A stretch of 64,000 bases of DNA from positions 2,294,001 to 2,358,000 of the forward strand of contig NC_022247.1 in NCBI RefSeq assembly GCF_000463015.1, given 5' to 3'. Made by a program: the position numbers and the translations under genes. Below, piece after piece: positions 36,294 to 44,940 of this stretch; positions within the stretch are counted from its first letter, which is position 1, and each line of letters opens with the position of its first letter. The notes beneath the pieces were generated by a model. It did no database searches, was not told the origin of the DNA, and was given only the letters and a program-made list of their open reading frames with translations. The stretch is from Variovorax paradoxus B4. Lineage in GTDB: Bacteria > Pseudomonadota > Gammaproteobacteria > Burkholderiales > Burkholderiaceae_C.

Positions 36294-37256
36294 ATGGCCA
36301 TGCACATTTCCGGAGTCGGCGGCATCTGGCCCGCCACCTTGACCCCCTTCACGCCGGACGGCCGCGTCGACGACGACGCGCTGGCCGCCCATGTGCGCGA
36401 CGTCGCCGGCACGCCCGGCGTGCGCGCGGTGGTGGTCAACGGACACGCGGGCGAGGCGACGTCGCTCGATCGCGCGGAGCGCACCCAGGTGGTGCGGGTT
36501 GCGGTGGCCGCGGCCGGCGAAGTGCCCGTCGTGGCCGGCGTGGTGGCCGACGACACCCGCCAAGCCTGCGCATTGGCGCGGGACGCGGCACAGGCCGGCG
36601 CCTCGGCCTTGCTGCTGTTTCCGCCGGCGGTGTTCGCGCAGGGCGCGGGCGCGCGCCCCGACATGGCCCATCGCTTCGTGAGCGAGGTGGCCGCTGCGAG
36701 CAGCCTGCCGATCGTGCTGTTCCAGCTGTCGCGCGCCTCGGGCCTCGCCTACTCGACCGACACGCTGGCGCAGCTTTGCACGGATGTGCCGGCCATCGTG
36801 GCGGTGAAGGAGGGCAGCGACATTCCCGAGTTCTACGAGGACAACCTGCGGGCCCTGCGCGCACTGCCACGCCCGGTCACGCTGCTGAGCAGCAGCAACA
36901 GCTGGCTGTTCGCTTCGCTGGCCTATGGCGCGGACGGCATTCTTTCGGGCCTGGGCAGCGTGGCTGCCGGGCTGCTGGTGGCGCTGCACGAGGCCGTCGC
37001 GCGCGGCGACCTGGCGGCCGCCCGCGCGGTCAACGAGCGGCTGGTGCCGCTGTGCCGGGCCTTCTACCGCGCGCCTTACCTCGACGCCCACAACCGCATG
37101 AAGACGGCGCTGCATCTTCTCGGCCGCCTGCCCCATCCGGACCCGCGCCCACCGCTCCTGCCCGTGCCGGCCGACGACACGGCGCGCATTCGCGCGGCGC
37201 TGCTGGCCTCAGGCTTGCTGGATGCCGGCCACTCTTCTTCTTTTCCGTCCCCTTGA
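36294..37256 (+). CDS. DapA-family aldolase/dehydratase
   Basis: 320-residue TIM-barrel class I aldolase of the dihydrodipicolinate synthase/N-acetylneuraminate lyase superfamily. The Schiff-base Lys is about 172 in VAVKEGSD. The usual GSTGE substrate motif is replaced by NGHAGEA, so it is not a lysine-pathway DapA. It shares an operon with a second, different DapA-like gene 12 bp downstream, so the pair may handle two keto-acid steps or form one catabolic set. Confidence 0.85.
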   Translation: MAMHISGVGGIWPATLTPFTPDGRVDDDALAAHVRDVAGTPGVRAVVVNGHAGEATSLDRAERTQVVRVAVAAAGEVPVVAGVVADDTRQACALARDAAQAGASALLLFPPAVFAQGAGARPDMAHRFVSEVAAASSLPIVLFQLSRASGLAYSTDTLAQLCTDVPAIVAVKEGSDIPEFYEDNLRALRALPRPVTLLSSSNSWLFASLAYGADGILSGLGSVAAGLLVALHEAVARGDLAAARAVNERLVPLCRAFYRAPYLDAHNRMKTALHLLGRLPHPDPRPPLLPVPADDTARIRAALLASGLLDAGHSSSFPSP

Positions 37257-37268
37257 GCGATCCATTCC

Positions 37269-38162
37269 ATGGCTGATTTCCGCGGCACCTACACCATCAT
37301 GGTCACGCCCTTCGATGCCGAAGGCAACGTCGACGTACCCACCCTCGAACGCTATGTCGACTGGCAGATCGAATCCGGCATCCATGGCCTGATCCCGCTC
37401 GGCTCGACGGGTGAATTCATGTCGATGTCCGACGACGAGATCGCGCTCGTCGCCCGGATCGTGATCGACCGCGCCGCCGGCCGCGTGCCGGTGCTCATCG
37501 GCACCACCGCCGAGGACACGCGCGCCGCCGTGCGCCTGAGCCGCCGCGCCGAGGCGCAGGGCGCCGACGGCGTGATGGTGCTGCCGCCTTTCTATTGCAC
37601 CCCCACCGACGACGAGCTGTTCCTGCACTACAGGACCATCTCGGACGCCATCGGCATTCCGATCATGGTCTACAACAACCCGGCCGTCGCCAACGTCGAC
37701 CTGAAGCCGCCGCTGGTGGCGCGGCTCTCGCAGATCGACAACTGCCGCTACATCAAGGAATCGACGCTCGAAGTCACCCGCGTGCGCGACATCATGCGGC
37801 TGTCCGAAGGCCGCATGGCGGTGTTCGGCGGCATCATGGGCTTCGAGTCGTATGTCGAGGGCGCGGTGGGCTGGGCCGCCGTGCCATCGAACGGCGCTCC
37901 GCGCGAAATGGCGCGGCTGTACGACCTCGTCATGGCCGGCCAGCTGGCCGAAGCGCGCGCACTGGCGTTCAGGCACTTTCCGATGATCGACTTCGTCGCC
38001 GGCCAGTCCTACGTGGCGGGCACCAAGGCACTGCTCGCGGCCATGGGCCTGCCGGTCGGCGCGCCGCGCCCGCCGCGCCTGCCGATGGGCCCCGAGGGCA
38101 TCGCCGCCGCGAGGCGCCTGGTCGACGAGCTCGGCCTGAAGATTCAAACCACCACCGCCTGA
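37269..38162 (+). CDS. DapA-family aldolase/dehydratase, second
   Basis: 297 residues with the intact superfamily motifs: GSTGEF for the carboxylate, YNNP for the catalytic Tyr, and Schiff-base Lys about 163 in YIKEST. A catabolic role (keto-acid lyase or dehydratase) is more likely than lysine synthesis because of the operon with an ABC ATPase and DUF3830. It is clearly diverged from its neighbour at 36294. Confidence 0.88.
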   Translation: MADFRGTYTIMVTPFDAEGNVDVPTLERYVDWQIESGIHGLIPLGSTGEFMSMSDDEIALVARIVIDRAAGRVPVLIGTTAEDTRAAVRLSRRAEAQGADGVMVLPPFYCTPTDDELFLHYRTISDAIGIPIMVYNNPAVANVDLKPPLVARLSQIDNCRYIKESTLEVTRVRDIMRLSEGRMAVFGGIMGFESYVEGAVGWAAVPSNGAPREMARLYDLVMAGQLAEARALAFRHFPMIDFVAGQSYVAGTKALLAAMGLPVGAPRPPRLPMGPEGIAAARRLVDELGLKIQTTTA

Positions 38163-38171
38163 GGAATCCCC

Positions 38172-38954
38172 ATGAGCGCCTTGCAACCGAACACGCCCGC
38201 GTCGACCGCCGACAGCCGGCCTGAACTCGTCATCCGCATGGTCGGCGTGCAGAAGTGGTACGACGACTTCCAGGTGCTGCGCGACATCGACCTCGAGGTG
38301 CAGCGCGGCGAACGCATCGTGATCTGCGGACCCTCGGGCTCGGGAAAATCGACGCTGCTGCGCTGCATCAACCGGCTCGAGGAGCATCAGCAGGGGCAGA
38401 TCGTGGTGAACCGTGCCGAGCTCACCGCCGACATGCGGCGCATCGACGCGGTGCGGCGCGACGTCGGCATGGTGTTCCAGCACTTCAACCTGTTTCCGCA
38501 TCTCACCATCCTCGAGAACTGCACGCTGGCGCCGGTGTGGAGCAAGAAGTACACGCCCAGGCAGGCGAAAGAGGTCGCCATGTCGTACCTGGAGCGCGTG
38601 CGCATCCCGGAGCAGGCCAACAAGTATCCGTCGCAGCTCTCAGGCGGCCAGCAGCAGCGCGTGGCCATTGCACGGGCGCTGTGCATGGGTCCCAAGGTCA
38701 TGCTGTTCGACGAACCGACCTCGGCGCTCGACCCCGAGATGGTCAAGGAAGTGCTGGACACCATGGTCTCGCTGGCCGATGACGGCATGACCATGCTGTC
38801 GGTGACGCACGAGATGAACTTCGCGCGCCAGGTTGCCAATCGCGTGATCTTCATGGACCAGGGCGCCATCGTCGAGCAGGCCGCGCCGCAGGAATTCTTC
38901 GCAAACCCCAAACACGAACGCACCCGGCTTTTCCTGAGCCAGCTGCTGCACTGA
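38172..38954 (+). CDS. Amino-acid-type ABC transporter ATP-binding protein (HisP/GlnQ family)
   Basis: 260-residue ATPase with Walker [11 protein letters not shown]-loop [10 protein letters not shown], signature LSGGQQQR, Walker [17 protein letters not shown] and switch His in THEMNF. No receptor or permease lies on this strand, while the minus-strand operon at 29841-31388 has a receptor and permease but no ATPase. The two halves most likely form one transporter under the shared LacI repressor. Confidence 0.92.
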   Translation: MSALQPNTPASTADSRPELVIRMVGVQKWYDDFQVLRDIDLEVQRGERIVICGPSGSGKSTLLRCINRLEEHQQGQIVVNRAELTADMRRIDAVRRDVGMVFQHFNLFPHLTILENCTLAPVWSKKYTPRQAKEVAMSYLERVRIPEQANKYPSQLSGGQQQRVAIARALCMGPKVMLFDEPTSALDPEMVKEVLDTMVSLADDGMTMLSVTHEMNFARQVANRVIFMDQGAIVEQAAPQEFFANPKHERTRLFLSQLLH

Positions 38955-38985
38955 TCGACCCTTACTTCACTTACTTCAATCACTC

Positions 38986-39396
38986 ATGGCAAGAATCGGC
39001 ATTGAGGCGGCGGGCATGCGCTTCGTCGCGGAAACGAATCCGGAAGCACCGAAGACCGTCGCTGCGTTCACCAGGCTGCTGCCCTACCGGCAGAAGATCA
39101 TCCATGTGCGCTGGAGCGGCGAAGGCTGCTGGATTCCGCTGGGCGACTTCGAACTGGGCGTCGGGTTCGAGAACCACACCAGCCATCCTTCCGTCGGCGA
39201 CATCCTGTTCTACCCCGGCGGCTACAGCGAGACCGAGATCATCCTGGCCTACGGCAGCTGCAGCTTCGCCAGCAAGATGGGGCCGCTCGCGGGCAACCAC
39301 TTCCTGACGATCGTCGAAGGCAAGGAGCAGTTGCGCGCCCTCGGCAACAAGGTGCTGTGGCAGGGCGCGCAGGACATTGCATTCGAATTGCTCTGA
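38986..39396 (+). CDS. DUF3830 family protein
   Basis: 136-residue small protein of the DUF3830 (cyclophilin-like) family, recognisable from the segments WSGEGCWIPLGDF, ENHTSHPSVGDILFYPGG and SETEIILAYG. The biochemical role is unknown; the family often accompanies amidohydrolases and small-molecule transporters, which fits the hydantoinase and ABC genes of this cluster. It is the last gene of the plus operon, 31 bp after the ATPase. Confidence 0.8.
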   Translation: MARIGIEAAGMRFVAETNPEAPKTVAAFTRLLPYRQKIIHVRWSGEGCWIPLGDFELGVGFENHTSHPSVGDILFYPGGYSETEIILAYGSCSFASKMGPLAGNHFLTIVEGKEQLRALGNKVLWQGAQDIAFELL

Positions 39397-39425
39397 GGCG
39401 GCTTCGCGCGCCGGCTACGGCCGCA

Positions 39426-39764
39426 TCAACGGTTGGCGAGCGGAAATTCTTCGGCGCTGAAGACCGTGTGAAAGACCGTGCCGTCGAACATCTCGAACAG
39501 ATGCTTCGAGGCCTCGCGGCTTTCGTAGCGCACAGGCGAATCGAGCGCATGCGCGATGTCTTCCCGGCTCGCATAGCGGGTCGACAGCACCATTGCCAGT
39601 TCGGGATCGCTCACGTCGCTTTCGATCTGGCGCAGCACGCGCACTTCGAGCACACCGGGAAAGCGGGTCCACAGCGGCACCAGCTTGTCGTGCACGTGGC
39701 GGTCGAAAGCCTCTTCCATGCCGGCCTTGACCCGGCCCCGGAAAAACGCGCAGCGGATGAACAT
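39426..39764 (-). CDS. Small ferredoxin-fold (Dabb/EthD-like) protein
   Basis: 112 residues with the pattern of the dimeric alpha-beta barrel group: FIRCAFFRGRVKAGMEEAF, a central PGVLEVRVLRQIE strand and a final F-rich segment. No catalytic residues can be assigned. It is the last gene of the minus-strand operon of the gluconate dehydrogenase, so a minor role in sugar-acid catabolism is possible. The family assignment is tentative. Confidence 0.6.
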   Translation of the reverse strand: MFIRCAFFRGRVKAGMEEAFDRHVHDKLVPLWTRFPGVLEVRVLRQIESDVSDPELAMVLSTRYASREDIAHALDSPVRYESREASKHLFEMFDGTVFHTVFSAEEFPLANR

Positions 39765-39798
39765 GAGGTCTTCTTTCTGTGGGTGGCCAACACGCGCT

Positions 39799-40698
39799 TC
39801 AGTCGCGCGCGTAGCCGTTGAACTGCCGCATCATGGCGGCCGTGTCTTGCGCCCCGAGCCCGGCCGCCACGAAGGCGCGATGCAGCTCGGAGACCGCGCC
39901 CGCCAGCGGCAGCGGCAGGCGTTCGCCCTGTGCAAAGGCCTGCACGGCCTCGAGGTCCTTGAGCATGTTGTCGATGCGGCCGGTGGGCGTGAAGTCGCGC
40001 GCGGCCATCTTGGGGCCGAACTCGCGCAGGATCTGGCTGTCGGCCCGGCCTCCGGCCAGCGCGGTGTGCAGTTTCGACGCATCGACGCCGCCGGCCTCCG
40101 CCAGCCGCACTGCCTCGGCCACGGCCTGGAAGCCGATGGCGCAAAGCAGCTGGTTGACCAGCTTGGTGGTCTGGCCCGCGCCGCTGCCGCCCATGCGGGT
40201 GTAGTTGGCGCACAGGCTGTCCATCACGGCGCGTGCGCGCGCCACGTCGTCCTCGCTGCCGCCCGCCATGACCGTCAGCTGCCCGAGCAGGGCCTTGGGA
40301 GCCCCGCCCGACAACGGCGCATCCACGAAGCCCATGCCCGTGCGCTCGCGCAGCGACTGCGCGAGCCGGCGCGTCGAGGCCGGGCCGATGGAAGACATGT
40401 CGATCAGCAGCCGGTGCGGATCCGCGGGCGCGGCGGCGGCCACCCCGGCCTCGCCGAAGAGCGCACGCTCCAGCACCGCAGCCGAGTTGAGGCTGGTGAT
40501 GACGAAGTCGCTTGCCGCCGCGGCCGTGGCCGCGGTGCGGGCGGCGTGCGCGCCTTGCTGCTCCAGCGCGGCGACCTTGGCGGAGTCGAGGTCGAACACG
40601 CACACCGCATGGCCGCATTCGAGCAGGCGGTGTGCAATGGCCGAGCCCATGATGCCGACGCCGATCACGGCCACGCGCTGGCCTGGCTTCGCGGCCAT
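39799..40698 (-). CDS. Beta-hydroxyacid dehydrogenase (3-hydroxyisobutyrate/tartronate-semialdehyde reductase type)
   Basis: 299 residues with the dinucleotide site GVGIMGSAIAHRLL, the substrate motif FVDAPLSGGAPKA and the catalytic Lys in GQTTKLVNQ. It reduces or oxidises a short beta-hydroxy acid. It lies 3 bp after the SDR gene and so belongs to the ketogluconate operon. The exact substrate cannot be told from sequence. Confidence 0.87.
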   Translation of the reverse strand: MAAKPGQRVAVIGVGIMGSAIAHRLLECGHAVCVFDLDSAKVAALEQQGAHAARTAATAAAASDFVITSLNSAAVLERALFGEAGVAAAAPADPHRLLIDMSSIGPASTRRLAQSLRERTGMGFVDAPLSGGAPKALLGQLTVMAGGSEDDVARARAVMDSLCANYTRMGGSGAGQTTKLVNQLLCAIGFQAVAEAVRLAEAGGVDASKLHTALAGGRADSQILREFGPKMAARDFTPTGRIDNMLKDLEAVQAFAQGERLPLPLAGAVSELHRAFVAAGLGAQDTAAMMRQFNGYARD

Positions 40699-40701
40699 GG
40701 A

Positions 40702-41463
40702 TCAGAGGCTGGCGGTAATGCCGCCGTCCACGTACAGGATGTGGCCGTTGACGAAGCTCGATGCGTCCGACGCGAGGAAGATCGCCGCTCCGCCGAGTTC
40801 TTCCACGTCGCCCCAGCGCCCCGCGGGCGTGCGGCCGGAGAGCCACGCCGTGAAAGCTTCGTCGGCCACCAGCGCCTGCGTCAGCTCGGTCTTGAAATAG
40901 CCCGGGCCCAGGCCGTTGACCTGGATGCCGTGCTTGCCGAGGTCGATCGCCATGCCCTTGGTGAGCATCTTCACCGCGCCCTTGGTGGCGGCGTAGGGTG
41001 CAATGCCCGGGCGGCCCAGCTCGCTTTGCACCGAGCAGACGTTGATGATCTTGCCGCGCTTGCGCTCGATCATGCGCTGCGCCACGAAGCGGCCGACGAA
41101 GAACACGCTGTCGATGTTGGTGCTGGTGATCTTGTGCCATGCATCGATCGGAAACTCCGCGAATGCCCCCCGGTGCTGCATGCCGGCGTTGTTGACCAGG
41201 ATGTCGATGGGGCCGATCTCGGCTTCGATGCGCGCCACGCCGGCCTCCACCGCGGCGGCGTCGGTCACGTCGAAAGCCATGGCCTCGGCTGCAACGCCCC
41301 GGGCGCGCAGGGCGTCGCGGGCGGTTTCGAGTGCGCCGGCATCGCGCGCATTGAGCACGATGCGCGCGCCGGCCGAGCCCAGTGCCGCGGCCAGCGCAAA
41401 GCCGATGCCCTTGCTGGAGCCGGTGATGAGGGCAGTGCGCCCGGTCAGGTCGAACAGTTTCAA
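40702..41463 (-). CDS. idnO: SDR oxidoreductase, gluconate 5-dehydrogenase-like
   Basis: 253-residue short-chain dehydrogenase. It has the cofactor motif TGSSKGIG, NNAG, catalytic Ser in VCSVQSE and YAATKGA (Tyr-x3-Lys). The start LFDLTGRTALITG is typical for gluconate 5-dehydrogenases that reduce 5-ketogluconate to gluconate. I chose the TTG at 41463 because GGAG lies seven bases ahead; a longer frame starts at 41511. It is divergent from the ghrB/idnD-like operon across two identical GntR-type operators. Confidence 0.85.
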   Translation of the reverse strand: MKLFDLTGRTALITGSSKGIGFALAAALGSAGARIVLNARDAGALETARDALRARGVAAEAMAFDVTDAAAVEAGVARIEAEIGPIDILVNNAGMQHRGAFAEFPIDAWHKITSTNIDSVFFVGRFVAQRMIERKRGKIINVCSVQSELGRPGIAPYAATKGAVKMLTKGMAIDLGKHGIQVNGLGPGYFKTELTQALVADEAFTAWLSGRTPAGRWGDVEELGGAAIFLASDASSFVNGHILYVDGGITASL

Positions 41464-41515
41464 GCGGAGCTCCAGGATCGATGGCGGAATGCGCAGACGG
41501 TGGCAATGCAAATAC

Positions 41516-41607
41516 GTTACCGGTATCTAATGAAGCCGTCAATGGTGAAAACCTTCGCGGAGTCTTCCTTCAGGCAGGTTCAAGTCGCGGTTAAAGTTAC
41601 CGGTATC
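41516..41607. promoter_or_regulatory. Two identical GntR-type operators in a divergent promoter region
   Basis: GTTACCGGTATC occurs at 41516-41527 and again at 41596-41607, same orientation, 80 bp apart, each with the self-complementary core TACCGGTA. It resembles the E. coli GntR operator family (TTACC-type arms). A LacI-family GntR-like regulator lies at 43698-44753. Confidence 0.75.
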
Positions 41608-41645
41608 CATTTTGCGCAGCCGCGCCATCCCGCAGGAGAATCCGC

Positions 41646-42599
41646 TTGACCGCTGCCCCGAGACCCCCGCACGTGCTGATGCCCGGCCCCTATCCGGAAT
41701 GGGACATGGTGCCGATGCAGGCGAGCTACACGCTGCTTCGCTGGTGGGAGGCGCCGGACCGGCAGGCCTTCATCGCCGAGCACGCCGCGGACATCCGCGC
41801 GGTGGCCACGCGTGGCGAGCTGGGGGCCAGCGCCGAGCTCATCGCATCGCTGCCCCGACTGGAGCTGATCGCCTGCTATGGCGTGGGCACCGACGGCATC
41901 GACCTTGCGGCCTGCCGCGCGCGCGGCATCCGCGTGACCAACACGCCCGACGTGCTCAACGGCGACGTGGCCGACCTTGCCGTAGGCCTCACGCTCGCAC
42001 TCCAGCGGTCCATCCCGGCCGGCGACCGCTTCGTGCGCAGCGGTGAGTGGGCCAAGGGCCCGATGCCGCTGGCCACCCGCTTCTTCGGCCAGCGCGTGGG
42101 CATTGCCGGTTTCGGGCGCATTGGCAGCACCATCGCGCGGCGGCTCTCGGGCTTCGAGATGGAGCTGGGCTACTTCAGCCGCACGGCGCGCGAGGACAGT
42201 GCGCATCGCCACTTCGGCAGCCTCGCAGCGATGGCCGACTGGTGCGACGTGCTGATCGTCATCCTGCCCGGCGGCGAGGCCACGCGCGGCATCGTCGATG
42301 CCGAGGTGCTGCAGGCGCTCGGCCCGAAGGGCTGGCTCGTGAACGTGTCGCGCGGCACCACGGTGGACGAGGGCGCGCTGTTGCAGGCGCTCGAGCAGCG
42401 CGCCATCGCAGGCGCGGCACTCGACGTGTTCCAGAACGAGCCGCGCATCGACCCGCGCTTTGCGACGCTCGACAACGTGGTGCTGCACCCGCACCATGGC
42501 AGCGGCACCGAGCAGACCCGCCGCGCCATGGGCGAGCTGGTGCGCCGCAACCTGCAGGCCCACTTCGGCGGCCAGCCCCTCGTCACCCCGGTCGCCTGA
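41646..42599 (+). CDS. D-2-hydroxyacid dehydrogenase, 2-ketogluconate reductase-like
   Basis: 317 residues of the NAD(P)-dependent 2-hydroxyacid dehydrogenase family: GFGRIGSTIARRL nucleotide site, catalytic Arg in VNVSRGTTVDE, Glu in FQNEP and His in HPHHGSGTEQTR. It would reduce 2-keto- or 2,5-diketogluconate, or glyoxylate/hydroxypyruvate. The start is TTG at 41646 with AGGAG nine bases upstream. It leads the plus operon with the idonate dehydrogenase-like gene. Confidence 0.85.
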   Translation: MTAAPRPPHVLMPGPYPEWDMVPMQASYTLLRWWEAPDRQAFIAEHAADIRAVATRGELGASAELIASLPRLELIACYGVGTDGIDLAACRARGIRVTNTPDVLNGDVADLAVGLTLALQRSIPAGDRFVRSGEWAKGPMPLATRFFGQRVGIAGFGRIGSTIARRLSGFEMELGYFSRTAREDSAHRHFGSLAAMADWCDVLIVILPGGEATRGIVDAEVLQALGPKGWLVNVSRGTTVDEGALLQALEQRAIAGAALDVFQNEPRIDPRFATLDNVVLHPHHGSGTEQTRRAMGELVRRNLQAHFGGQPLVTPVA

Positions 42600-42617
42600 C
42601 GGCCTGAAGGAGAACCC

Positions 42618-43691
42618 ATGCGTATGCGCTGTATGTGCCTCGTGATTCATGCCCCCGACGACCTGCGCCTGGAGGAACAGGACGCCGGAGACATCGGCCC
42701 GGGCCAGGTGCTGGTGAAGGTCGGCATGGGCGGCATCTGCGGCTCCGACCTGCATTATTTTCACAACGGCGGCTTCGGCACCGTGCGCATCAAGGAGCCG
42801 ATGGTGCTGGGCCACGAGGTGGCCGGCACTGTGGTGGCCACGGCGCCCGGCGTCGACAGCGTGCGCATCGGCGACAAGGTGGCCATCAACCCAAGCCGCC
42901 CGTGCGGCGGCTGCAAGTTCTGTCTCGAAGGCCTGCCCAACCAGTGCCTGGACATGCGCTTCTACGGCAGCGCCATGCGCACGCCGCACGTGCAGGGCGC
43001 GTTCCGCAACATGCTGCTGTGCGAGGCCACGCAGTGCGTGAAAGTGGCGGACCACGTGCCGCTGCGCCTGGCGGCGCTGGCCGAGCCGTTCTCGGTCGGG
43101 CTGCATGGCGTGTCGCGCGCAGGCCCGCTGCTGGGCAAGCGCGTGCTGGTGTCGGGCTGCGGACCCATCGGCGTGCTGGCCATCGCGGCCGCGCGCGCCC
43201 ACGGGGCGGCCGAGATCACCGCCACTGACGTGGTCGACGAACCACTGGCCATCGCGCGCGCCATGGGCGCCGACCACGCCATCAACGTCGCGCAGGACAA
43301 GGCCTGGGTGTCGCGCTATTCGGCCGACAAGGGAACCTTCGACGTGATGCTCGAATGCTCGGGCAACGAGCGCGCCCTGCGCGACGGGCTCGAGGTGATG
43401 CGCCCGCGCGGCGTGGTGGTGCAGCTGGGCCTGGGCGGCGACGTGAGCATTCCGCAGAACATGGTGGTGGCGAAGGAGCTCAGCATCTGCGGCTCGTTCC
43501 GCTTCCATGCGGAGTTCGCGCTGGCGGTGCGGCTCATCAACGAAGGGCGGGTCGACCTGTCGCCGGTCGTGTCGCACACCTTCCCGATGCTGCAGGCGCG
43601 GCAGGCCTTCGAACTGGCGAGCGACCGCCAGCGCGCGATGAAGGTGCTGATCGATTTTGCCGACGCCGGCGCGGAAACCGCCGCGGCCTGA
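42618..43691 (+). CDS. idnD: Zinc-dependent L-idonate 5-dehydrogenase-like enzyme
   Basis: 357-residue medium-chain dehydrogenase. Catalytic zinc ligands are in GGICGSDLHYFHNGG and GHEVAG; structural zinc cysteines are in CGGCKFCLEGLPNQC; the nucleotide site is VSGCGPIGVLAIAAA. With idnO opposite it gives L-idonate to 5-ketogluconate to gluconate. AAGGAG precedes the ATG, 18 bp after the hydroxyacid dehydrogenase. Confidence 0.87.
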   Translation: MRMRCMCLVIHAPDDLRLEEQDAGDIGPGQVLVKVGMGGICGSDLHYFHNGGFGTVRIKEPMVLGHEVAGTVVATAPGVDSVRIGDKVAINPSRPCGGCKFCLEGLPNQCLDMRFYGSAMRTPHVQGAFRNMLLCEATQCVKVADHVPLRLAALAEPFSVGLHGVSRAGPLLGKRVLVSGCGPIGVLAIAAARAHGAAEITATDVVDEPLAIARAMGADHAINVAQDKAWVSRYSADKGTFDVMLECSGNERALRDGLEVMRPRGVVVQLGLGGDVSIPQNMVVAKELSICGSFRFHAEFALAVRLINEGRVDLSPVVSHTFPMLQARQAFELASDRQRAMKVLIDFADAGAETAAA

Positions 43692-43697
43692 GCACCC

Positions 43698-44753
43698 TCA
43701 GGAGCTTTCCCGCTGCTCGACGCGAAACGGGATCAGCACCGTTTCCGCGGGCGGCCGGTGGCCCTCGCGAGAGCCGTCGATCACGCGCAGCAGCAGTTCG
43801 CCCGCGGCCCTGCCCATCCCCACGCAGTCCACCGCCACGGTCGTGATGCGCGGGTGGCAGGCGCGGGCCACCTCGAAGTCGCCGAAGCCCGCGATCGCGA
43901 TGCGGCCCGGTACGTCCCAGCCGCGGCGCTGGCATTCCATCAGCGCGCCGAAGGCCGACAGGTCGGACACGCACATCACCGCATCCACGTCGGGCCATTG
44001 CCGGATCAGCTGCACCACGGCCTCTGCGCCTTGCGCCATGGAGATCGGGGGCTGCCCGAAGCTGATGACGCGCCCATCGGGCAGGCCCAGTTCGCGGATT
44101 GCCTCGGCGTAGCCGCGCTGCCGATCGGCCCCGCGCGTGTCCCGGTTCGAGGTGCCGCCGATGAAGGCGATGCGCCGGTAACCCTGGCCGTGCAGGTGCC
44201 GCACCATCGCGGCGGCCGCTTCTGCGTTCGAGAAGCCGACCGTGTGCTCGATGGGCGTGGCGGGCAGGTCCCAGGTCTCGACCACCGGCACGCCGGCCGC
44301 CTGCAGCATGGCGCGCGCGGCGGGTGTGTGGGCACCGCCGGTGAGGATCACGCCCTCGGGCCGGCGCGCGAGCATGGCGCGCAGCAGGCGCTCCTCGGTC
44401 TCCACCCGGTAGTCGGTGTAGCCCAGCAGCAGCTGCAGTCCGCGCGCTTCCAGGGCGGCGGCGATGCCTTGCGCGGTCTCGGAAAAGTTGGAGTTGTTCA
44501 GCGACGGAATCAGCACCGCGACGAAGCCCGAGCGCTTGCTGGAGAAGGTGCGGGCGGTCTGGTCGATCACGTAGCCCATCTCTTCGCATGCCTGGAGGAT
44601 GCGCTGGCGCAGCGCCTCCGAGGTCGCGCGGTCGCTGCCCGTGCGGCGGTTCAGCGCACGCGACACCGTCATCTTCGAGACGCCGACGCGCGCGGCGACG
44701 TCCGCCATCGTCGCCGGACGGGGCAGGGGGGCGGAGGCTTTGGTCGAGGGCAA
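43698..44753 (-). CDS. gntR: LacI-family gluconate-type repressor (GntR-like)
   Basis: About 351 residues with HTH MADVAARVGVSKMTVSRALN and an effector domain close to gluconate repressors (VAVLIPSLNNSNFSETAQGI, LLLGYTDYRVETEERLLRAM). The TTG at 44753 has a purine-rich site upstream; an ATG at 44708, just before ADVA, is the alternative. It is convergent with the idonate dehydrogenase gene and is the natural ligand-sensing partner of the two GTTACCGGTATC operators. Confidence 0.85.
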   Translation of the reverse strand: MPSTKASAPLPRPATMADVAARVGVSKMTVSRALNRRTGSDRATSEALRQRILQACEEMGYVIDQTARTFSSKRSGFVAVLIPSLNNSNFSETAQGIAAALEARGLQLLLGYTDYRVETEERLLRAMLARRPEGVILTGGAHTPAARAMLQAAGVPVVETWDLPATPIEHTVGFSNAEAAAAMVRHLHGQGYRRIAFIGGTSNRDTRGADRQRGYAEAIRELGLPDGRVISFGQPPISMAQGAEAVVQLIRQWPDVDAVMCVSDLSAFGALMECQRRGWDVPGRIAIAGFGDFEVARACHPRITTVAVDCVGMGRAAGELLLRVIDGSREGHRPPAETVLIPFRVEQRESS

Positions 44754-44940
44754 GGGACGGGTCTCTCTGGAATGCTGAATGCGGGTCCGAGGATAGGCGA
44801 CGGCGGAGCTGAAATGGCAATTCGCGTGTGACAACCGTCCAAAGGCGCGTCCCGTTGCAACGCAGGTCACTGGCGTACAAGACGGCCGGTGTTCGCAGTC
44901 CTATCGTGCGGCGTTGTCTTCCCCAACGCGCAGGAAACCG

